This document shows, piece after piece, positions 58,759 through 64,000 of a stretch of 64,000 nucleotides of DNA (position 1 is the stretch's first letter; each line of letters begins with the position of its first letter). The DNA comes from Nocardioides sediminis (lineage in GTDB: Bacteria > Actinomycetota > Actinomycetes > Propionibacteriales > Nocardioidaceae). The notes below the pieces were generated by a model that worked only from the letters and a program-made list of their open reading frames with translations, ran no database searches and was not told where the DNA came from. The stretch is taken from positions 248,001-312,000 of the forward strand of contig NZ_PZYZ01000006.1 in NCBI RefSeq assembly GCF_003047295.1, given 5' to 3'. The position numbers were made by a program, and so were the translations under genes.

Positions 58759-58765
58759 GCCGCCG

Positions 58766-58771
58766 ACCCTA
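58766..58771 (-). promoter_or_regulatory. -10-like hexamer before the GDPD-like gene
   Basis: TAGGGT on the minus strand, 7 nt before the GTG at 58758. Confidence 0.5.
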
Positions 58772-58844
58772 GGGCCCGGCGATGCCGCCGGACAGGGGAA
58801 TCAGGGATGCCCGTGACGTCCTGGCTGACCCGGACCGACGTGCG

Positions 58845-59135
58845 TCACCGCATGCGGGCCGCGCGGGCCTCGGTCTCCTGGTGACGCTTCGTGATCTGCT
58901 CGTCGAGCTTGACGTGGCCGAACCACCAGTGCGCGACCAGGCCGATCAGCATGCCGCCCACGGCGAACGCCGACCACGGGAACTCCGGTGCCACGATGAC
59001 GTTGAGGACGATCAGGCCGGCACTGACGAGAACGGTGACGATGCCGTGGACGGCCAGGCCGGTGTTCGCCTCCTCGTGGGCCATCACCCGTTCTGCCGCC
59101 TCGTAGTCGGGCAGTGTGATGTTCGGGGTGCTCAT
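58845..59135 (-). CDS. 2TM domain-containing small membrane protein
   Basis: Protein of 96 aa with two hydrophobic helices separated by a short loop (VHGIVTVLVSAGLIVLNVIV, then WSAFAVGGMLIGLVAHWWFG), the pattern of the 2TM domain family, and a charged C-terminal tail (KLDEQITKRHQETEAR). ATG 59135 has GGAGG upstream. It is 5 bp downstream of the larger membrane protein on the same strand; a joint function is possible but unknown. Confidence 0.7.
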   Translation of the reverse strand: MSTPNITLPDYEAAERVMAHEEANTGLAVHGIVTVLVSAGLIVLNVIVAPEFPWSAFAVGGMLIGLVAHWWFGHVKLDEQITKRHQETEARAARMR

Positions 59136-59140
59136 GTGTC

Positions 59141-60004
59141 TCACCTCCCTCCCGATCGCGTCGTGCTCGAGCGTCGACGGCGCGCCCCCACGAGGACGAC
59201 GCCGAGGATGCCGAGCACCCACAGCCCCGCGAGCCCTGCCGCCACGTCGGCGTCCCCTCGTTCGGGGTAGTCGGCGGTGACGTGGGGCGGCAACATGTGG
59301 GTGGGGCCGCCTTCACTCTGGTGCACGACCGCGGACGCGTGCGCCGTCGTGTGCGTGACGAGTGCGCCCACGGGATTCCCCGTCAGCACGGCGGAGGAGT
59401 CCGCCAGCACGGTGCCGATGAGCGGCGAGCGCAGGTCGGCGTCGCGGTACTCCGCGTAGCCGAGGTGGTAGCTGGTCGACATCAGCAGCGACAGCAGCAG
59501 CACCAACGCGGCGTACGCCGTCTTGCGCGCGGCGCCCCGTCGGTCGCCACGCAGCAGCAGCCAGGCCACCGCGGCGGGGAACACGAACAGCGTGAGGGCG
59601 TCGACGGTGCCGTACACCACCCCACGCCAGCCGATCTCGAACCACCACCGCCAGCCGTCCGGGTGGTCGGTGCCGGCGGAGCCGAACACGATGGCCGCCA
59701 CGGCGACCCCCGCGAGCGTCCCCACGGCCAGGCTCCAGGCCAGGTTGAGCCGCCACAGGTCCCGCAGCTCGGTGCGGTGGGCCAGGACGAACGCTGCGAA
59801 CCAGCCCAGGGCGATGGTGAAGTAGCAGAGGTAGTACAGGTCGGGCTGCAGCCCGAGCAGGTCGGTCCCGACGAAGGGGACCAGGAAGAACACCACGAGG
59901 CCGCCGACCAGCCACGCCCACGGCTCCCATGGACTGCTACGGGGCGTCGCGCTCGTCCCGGTGTGGACCCGGGCGACGGGTCGGCTCAGGTGCAGGGTGC
60001 GCAC
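59141..60004 (-). CDS. Multispanning membrane protein, 287 aa
   Basis: About seven hydrophobic segments, among them WAWLVGGLVVFFLVPFVGTD and GTVDALTLFVFPAAVAWLLL. An internal His-rich extracytoplasmic stretch (THTTAHASAVVHQSEGG) and a C-terminal helix ending RRRRSSTTR are notable. The His-rich loop hints at a metal-related role. Family not recognised. Its start (GTG 60004) lies 6 bp after the oxidoreductase stop, so the two are probably co-transcribed. Confidence 0.6.
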   Translation of the reverse strand: MRTLHLSRPVARVHTGTSATPRSSPWEPWAWLVGGLVVFFLVPFVGTDLLGLQPDLYYLCYFTIALGWFAAFVLAHRTELRDLWRLNLAWSLAVGTLAGVAVAAIVFGSAGTDHPDGWRWWFEIGWRGVVYGTVDALTLFVFPAAVAWLLLRGDRRGAARKTAYAALVLLLSLLMSTSYHLGYAEYRDADLRSPLIGTVLADSSAVLTGNPVGALVTHTTAHASAVVHQSEGGPTHMLPPHVTADYPERGDADVAAGLAGLWVLGILGVVLVGARRRRSSTTRSGGR

Positions 60005-60010
60005 GGTCGT

Positions 60011-60565
60011 TCACCTTCTCTCGGTCGGCACCGTCCCGCCGCTCGCCGGACCGGGACGGAGAGCCACGCATGGACGGTTTCTCAGGAACTCCTCCATCGC
60101 CGTGTCGGAACGCAGGTCGACCCCGAGCGCCCGCCGGACCAGCCGCACGCGGAATGGGTGCCGGCGCCGGAACTCCCGGCCCACGGAGAAGGCCTCCTCC
60201 TGGGAGAGGAACCGGTGCTGGGGCACGAACGAGTCCCGGCCGATCTGGACTCGCAGGGCCGGACGAGCCTGCAGGTTGCGGATCCAGTCCGTGCGGGGGC
60301 CCCAGACCGAGCAGATCACCGCCTCGCCCGTGGTCCTGTCCTCGGCGAGGACCATCGCGGCCGTGTCGTGGGGTCGGCCGGTCCGGCGACCCACGTGGGT
60401 GACGACGAGGAAGGTGCGGCCCAGGAACAGGTGCCCCCAGCCCGCGCGGTACAGCGGAAGTGGCAGCCGGAAGACCCACAGCGCGAGCCTCCCCGGGCGG
60501 GTCCTGAAACCCAGCAGCGGTCTGCGGTCCTCGCCTCGGTGGTCGGCGCGAGCTGTGGATGCCAT
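60011..60565 (-). CDS. Nitroreductase-type deazaflavin (F420)-dependent oxidoreductase
   Basis: Split-barrel oxidoreductase of 184 aa related to mycobacterial Ddn. Typical elements are the FLVVTHVGRRTGRPHDTAAMVL strand-turn-strand, VICSVWGPRTDWIRNLQARP and a basic C-terminal stretch. The family uses F420H2 to reduce quinones and nitro compounds, which suits an actinobacterium that makes F420. ATG 60565 has GAGGTG upstream; longer in-frame starts add an atypical N-terminus. Confidence 0.82.
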   Translation of the reverse strand: MASTARADHRGEDRRPLLGFRTRPGRLALWVFRLPLPLYRAGWGHLFLGRTFLVVTHVGRRTGRPHDTAAMVLAEDRTTGEAVICSVWGPRTDWIRNLQARPALRVQIGRDSFVPQHRFLSQEEAFSVGREFRRRHPFRVRLVRRALGVDLRSDTAMEEFLRNRPCVALRPGPASGGTVPTERR

Positions 60566-60770
60566 GTCTGTCACCTCGCACGCCGGAACGGTGTCGACGT
60601 CAGGGTTCAGGCCCGGTGCGTTCCGACGTTCCAGCCACCACTGTCTGCCCCGGAGCTCGCGGACGTCAGGTCCAAAGGTCCTCTTGTGCGGGTTCGGATG
60701 GACCGCGCTCGACCTGGTCCTCGGGACCTGCCCTCGCCGCACGCCGGCGTCGTGGGATGCCGAGGATCTC

Positions 60771-61748
60771 TCAGGGGTAGGTGATGCCGGTGACGTCCTG
60801 GCTGATCTCCCACAGCCGCCGCTGAGCGTCCCGGTCCAGCGCGAGCCGGCGCGGGGCGACGACGCGCGGCGGGCCGGACATCTCGCCGGGACCGCTCGGA
60901 CCGACGTACGTCGACCCGGGCAGGTCCGCGGTCGCGGCCATCAGGATGGGCAGCGCGCCCGCCGCCACGGACTGGGAGACCGCCCGCACGGCGGCATCGA
61001 GGATGGAGGCGGGTCCACCTGCGGCCCGGCCGAAGCGGCCGTTGGCGACCAGGTGGCTGCCCGCGAAGCCGGGGTGGGCGGCGAGCGCCCTGACGGGCAG
61101 CCCGGCGGCCCGGCAGCGCCGGTCGAGCTCGAAGGTGAAGAGCAGGTTGGCCAGCTTGGTCTCGGCGTAGACCCGCCACTTCCGGTAGGGACCCTCCTGG
61201 CTGCGTGGATCCCCGAGCGGCGCCTGCCGGGCGGTCTTGTGCATGGTGGAGGACACCGTGACGACCCGGCCGCCGGCGGCGGTGACCTGGGGGAGCAGCA
61301 GCCCGGTCAGCAGGAACGGCCCGAAGTGGTTGGTCGCCATGTGCAGCTCCAGCCCGTCCGCGGTCCGCCGCAGCGGCACCGCCATGACGCCGGCGTTGTT
61401 GACCAGCACGTCGATCGGCCCGAAGCGGGTCGCCTCGTCCCCGGCGCGGCGCACGGAGCCGAGGTCGGAGAGGTCGACCACCAGCCGCTCGAGGCGGGCG
61501 CGCGGGACCTCCCCGGTGATCGCCGCGTCGGTCTGCGCCAGCCGGTCGGGGGTACGACCGGCGAGCACCACCCGCGCGCCGGCGCGCGCGAGCTCGAGGG
61601 CGGTGTGGTGGCCGAGCCCGCCGACCGTCGGGCCGGTGACGAGCGCGGTGCGCCCGGTGAGGTCGGGCATGTCGGCCAGGCTCCACGCTTGGCCGCGCCC
61701 GGGGCGGGCGGCGCCGGCTGCACCGGCCGGACCGGAGGGATCGCTCAC
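60771..61748 (-). CDS. Short-chain dehydrogenase/reductase (retinol dehydrogenase-like)
   Basis: SDR of 325 aa. Cofactor site TGPTVGGLG at about residue 38 is a variant of TGxxxGxG; NNAG, the catalytic Ser in VTVSS and YAETK (Tyr-x3-Lys) follow, and AAHPGFAGSHL is typical of the retinol-dehydrogenase-like group. GTG 61748 overlaps the stop of the upstream gene (GTGA). An N-terminal Gly/Ala/Pro tail of 25 residues is weakly supported; ATG farther in (DMPDLTG) is possible. Substrate unknown. Confidence 0.85.
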   Translation of the reverse strand: MSDPSGPAGAAGAARPGRGQAWSLADMPDLTGRTALVTGPTVGGLGHHTALELARAGARVVLAGRTPDRLAQTDAAITGEVPRARLERLVVDLSDLGSVRRAGDEATRFGPIDVLVNNAGVMAVPLRRTADGLELHMATNHFGPFLLTGLLLPQVTAAGGRVVTVSSTMHKTARQAPLGDPRSQEGPYRKWRVYAETKLANLLFTFELDRRCRAAGLPVRALAAHPGFAGSHLVANGRFGRAAGGPASILDAAVRAVSQSVAAGALPILMAATADLPGSTYVGPSGPGEMSGPPRVVAPRRLALDRDAQRRLWEISQDVTGITYP

Positions 61749-62581
61749 GGCGTGACGGCCAGGCCCGCCAGCACCCGGCGAGCGAGGTCGGCGTCGCCGA
61801 AGACCTCGACCCGTCCCGGCTCGGGCTCGCGGCGCCCGCCGGCGAGGAGCACGAAGGACTCGCGGTCGGTGCGCAGGCCGGCCGTCGGCTGCTCGGGGAC
61901 CTCGTCGAGCAGCCGGCCGCGGCCCTCGGGGGTGATCGTCGCGGCGACCGGCGGGTGTCCCTCGACCTCGAGGACCACGGTGGTTCCGGGCTCGGCACCG
62001 ACCCGCTTGGCCAGCACGTAGCCCAGGCTCTCGCTGAGGTAGTCGGTCGTGTGGGCCGCGGCGTCGGCACCCATGCCGCCGGGGAGGCCGACCGCGCGGC
62101 GTACGTCCTGCTCGTGCATCCACAGGTCGAGGGGACGGTTGCGCAGCAGCGTCAGCGTCGACCAGCCGATGGCGCCGAAGACCCCGGGCGCCGGGGCGTC
62201 GGGGTCGGTCGGCGGGTCCGCCAGCAGTGCCGTGTGCCGGGCCGTGGCCGCGGCCCGGATCTCGTTGATGAGCTCGTCGGGGGTGGCGTCACGCCGGGCG
62301 ACGACGCCCTGCTCGGTGAACTGCCCCATCATCCCGCGGGCGTGCGGGGCGTCGCCGACCTCGACGTCGACGTGCTCGCCGCCGGCGAGGAGGGACTCGA
62401 GGTGGGCGGTGTGCGCCGCGACCGCGTGGACGTCCCAGCCCGGCAGGTCGGTCGGGGTCGACCACTGCTCGGCCGGCACCTTCTCGAGCAGGGTGGTGAA
62501 GTCGTCGACGGCCTGCCACCACAGGTCGACGTAGCCGGTCAGCGCGGAGTCGCCGCTGCCGTCCGCGGGAGGTGTGGTCAT
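61745..62581 (-). CDS. Mycothiol-dependent maleylpyruvate isomerase family protein (DinB fold)
   Basis: Protein of 278 aa with an MDMPI/DinB four-helix N-terminal domain: LPGWDVHAVAAHTAHLESLLAGG carries the metal-binding His cluster, and LDLWMHEQDVRRA supplies the third His. A C-terminal SCP2-like domain follows. Members use mycothiol or act as metal-dependent hydrolases in detoxification; this family is common in actinobacteria. The ATG at 62581 is preceded by TAGGGT at 7 nt, indicating a leaderless start. It is cotranslated with the SDR gene. Confidence 0.83.
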   Translation of the reverse strand: MTTPPADGSGDSALTGYVDLWWQAVDDFTTLLEKVPAEQWSTPTDLPGWDVHAVAAHTAHLESLLAGGEHVDVEVGDAPHARGMMGQFTEQGVVARRDATPDELINEIRAAATARHTALLADPPTDPDAPAPGVFGAIGWSTLTLLRNRPLDLWMHEQDVRRAVGLPGGMGADAAAHTTDYLSESLGYVLAKRVGAEPGTTVVLEVEGHPPVAATITPEGRGRLLDEVPEQPTAGLRTDRESFVLLAGGRREPEPGRVEVFGDADLARRVLAGLAVTP

Positions 62582-62588
62582 GGGCGGC

Positions 62589-62594
62589 ACCCTA
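62589..62594 (-). promoter_or_regulatory. -10-like hexamer before the MDMPI-like gene
   Basis: TAGGGT on the minus strand, 7 nt before the ATG at 62581, inside a 28-bp divergent gap to the NHL-protein ATG at 62610. Confidence 0.5.
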
Positions 62595-62609
62595 GTGGCA
62601 TCGGGGACA

Positions 62610-64000
62610 ATGGAGCGCGTGCGTGTCCGTGCCCCTGAGCTCACCGGCCGCGGCTGGCTCAACACCGCCGCCCCGCTGTCCGTCCGCGACCTGCGAGGTC
62701 GCTTCGTCCTGCTCGACTTCTGGACGTTCTGCTGCATCAACTGCCTGCACGTCCTCGACGAGCTGCGCCCGGTGGAGGAGCAGTACGCCGAGGAGCTGGT
62801 GGTCGTCGGCGTCCACTCGCCCAAGTTCGTCCACGAGGCCGACCCCGACGCGCTGGTCGCCGCCGTGGAGCGCTACGGCGTGCACCACCCCGTGCTGGAC
62901 GACCCCGAGCTGACGACCTGGTCCGCCTACACGGCGCGCGCGTGGCCGACCCTGGTGCTCATCGACCCCGAGGGCTACGTCGTCGCGCAGTACGCCGGCG
63001 AGGGCCACGCCCACGCCATCGGCTCGCTGCTGGCCGACCTGGTCCCCGAGCACCGCTCGCGCGGCACCCTCCAGCCCGGCGACTCGCCGTACGTCCCCCC
63101 GGTCGTGGAGCCCAGCGACCTCCGCTTCCCGGCGAAGGCTGTGCCGCTGCCCGTCTCCTCGCACCCGGGCGGCGTGCTCGTCGCGGACGCCGGGCACGAC
63201 GAGGTCGTGCTGCTCGACGCCGACGGCGCGGTCGCGCGCCGGTTCGGCGGCTTCCGCGAGCCCAACGGCCTGTGCCTGCTGCCCCCGGAGGTCGGCGCGC
63301 AGGTGGGGTACGACGTCGTGGTCGCCGACACCGTCGGCCACCGGCTCGCCGGGCTCGACCTGGCGACCGGTGACGTCCGGACGCTGGCCGGCGACGGCAC
63401 GCAGTGGATGCAGGGCGACGGCACGGACCGGCTCAGCAGCCCGTGGGACGTCGCGTGGTGGCAGGACCGCGTGTGGGTGGCGATGGCCGGCATCCACCAG
63501 CTGTGGACCTTCGACCCGCTCACGGGCGAGGTCGAGGTGGCCGCCGGCACCCTCAACGAGGGCCTGCTGGACGGGCCGGCTGCGGACGCGTGGTTCGCGC
63601 AGACCAGCGGCCTGGCGGCCGACGGCGACCGGCTCTGGCTGGCCGACTCCGAGACCTCGTCGCTGCGCTGGGTCGACGCGGCCGGCACCGTGCACACCGC
63701 CGTCGGCACCGGGCTCTTCGACTTCGGGTTCCGCGACGGTCCGGCCGACCAGGCGCTGCTCCAGCACCCCCTCGGCGTCGCCGTGCTGCCAGACGGGTCG
63801 GTCGCGGTGGCCGACACCTACAACGGCGCCGTACGCCGCTTCGCCGACGGCGAGCTCACCACCCTGGCCGTCGACCTGGCCGAGCCGAGCGGGCTGTACC
63901 TCGACAAGCACGGCGTCGACGGCGACGGCCTCGTCGTCGTCGAGTCGGCCGCCCACCGGCTGACCCGGGTGCCGCTCGACGCGACGGTCGCGGCCGCGGA
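62610..64000 (+). CDS. Thioredoxin-like plus NHL-repeat protein (NHLRC2-like), 3' truncated
   Basis: At least 463 aa; the frame is open from ATG 62610 to the end of the window. Residues about 15-150 form a thioredoxin-like domain with LLDFWTFCCINCLHVLDEL, where CCINC replaces CxxC, followed by VVVGVHSPKF and AWPTLVLIDPEGYV. Residues about 185 onward carry NHL-type beta-propeller repeats (VLVADAGHDEVVLLD, DVVVADTVGHRLAGLD, SVAVADTYNGAVRRF). This matches bacterial NHLRC2-like proteins. The function is unknown; a redox-linked scaffold is likely. Start could also be GTG 62619. The terminus lies outside the window. Confidence 0.85.
   Translation, partial: MERVRVRAPELTGRGWLNTAAPLSVRDLRGRFVLLDFWTFCCINCLHVLDELRPVEEQYAEELVVVGVHSPKFVHEADPDALVAAVERYGVHHPVLDDPELTTWSAYTARAWPTLVLIDPEGYVVAQYAGEGHAHAIGSLLADLVPEHRSRGTLQPGDSPYVPPVVEPSDLRFPAKAVPLPVSSHPGGVLVADAGHDEVVLLDADGAVARRFGGFREPNGLCLLPPEVGAQVGYDVVVADTVGHRLAGLDLATGDVRTLAGDGTQWMQGDGTDRLSSPWDVAWWQDRVWVAMAGIHQLWTFDPLTGEVEVAAGTLNEGLLDGPAADAWFAQTSGLAADGDRLWLADSETSSLRWVDAAGTVHTAVGTGLFDFGFRDGPADQALLQHPLGVAVLPDGSVAVADTYNGAVRRFADGELTTLAVDLAEPSGLYLDKHGVDGDGLVVVESAAHRLTRVPLDATVAAA

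Overview
The window is about 64 kb of very GC-rich chromosomal DNA. Gene starts are often GTG, genes are packed tightly with many TGATG and GTGA stop/start overlaps, and the families are typical of high-GC Gram-positive bacteria: MprAB-like two-component system, SigF-like and ECF sigma factors, GAF-ANTAR protein, PucR regulator, DesA3-like desaturase with its reductase, F420 (deazaflavin)-type oxidoreductase and a mycothiol-type DinB-fold enzyme. The best guess is an actinobacterium of the Nocardioidaceae (Nocardioides-like); that is inference from gene content, since no rRNA or tRNA gene was seen. No phage, insertion sequence, CRISPR array or rRNA operon was recognised. Both ends cut genes: pabA on the left and an NHL-repeat/thioredoxin-like gene on the right.

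Layout. 0-4.5 kb: p-aminobenzoate synthase pair (pabA end, pabB), then an envelope-stress-type sensor kinase/response regulator operon and a DUF2238-like membrane protein on the minus strand. 4.5-7.1 kb: a small cluster of unfamiliar plus-strand genes that resemble polymorphic-toxin immunity genes, led by a 39-codon ORF with a strong ribosome site. 7.2-10.7 kb: GAF-ANTAR regulator, SigF-like sigma factor, and an overlapping trio of fructosamine-kinase-like protein, low-molecular-weight tyrosine phosphatase and small membrane protein. 10.7-15.2 kb: carotenoid oxygenase with a divergent TetR regulator and double operator, VanZ-like protein, histidinol-phosphate/aromatic aminotransferase and a lipoprotein. 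15.2-18.1 kb: ArsR regulator plus MFS exporter, divergent from a GST-like reductase across a symmetric operator. 18.1-20.6 kb: two paralogous secreted GH43-like proteins. 20.7-24.4 kb: an overlapping 2-oxoacid dehydrogenase operon (E1 alpha, E1 beta, E2). 24.5-30.6 kb: epimerase, M1 aminopeptidase lipoprotein with ECF sigma, divergent Ser/Thr kinase, secreted protein and sulfotransferase. 30.7-40.2 kb: PaaN-type aldehyde dehydrogenase, amidohydrolase, PucR regulator divergent from a reductase/desaturase operon, a secreted repeat protein and a crotonase. 40.2-48.5 kb: a looser segment with a tandem cupredoxin, a UvrA-like resistance ATPase preceded by a 38-aa leader ORF, an MFS transporter overlapping an acyl-CoA dehydrogenase, and a P-loop protein. 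48.5-50.2 kb: ECF42-type sigma factor with its YCII/DGPF partner. 50.3-56.1 kb: a GlcNAc uptake and catabolism locus (split PTS IIA, IIB, IIC; SIS-type deaminase candidate; nagA; GntR regulator; HAD phosphatase). 56.1-64 kb: beta-propeller protein, GDPD-like protein, small membrane proteins, a deazaflavin-type oxidoreductase, SDR, MDMPI-like enzyme and the truncated NHL protein.

The most unusual feature is the interspersed short palindromic DNA. At least three repeat families sit in the gaps, often exactly between convergent stop codons. One of them (family A, about 90-145 bp, four copies) also lies in frame inside pabB, and another copy supplies the last codons and stop of the MFS gene. A common small repeat also sits in frame in nagA. 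A second window-wide signal is a TANNNT hexamer 5-7 nt before the start codon of about 15 genes, consistent with widespread leaderless transcription.
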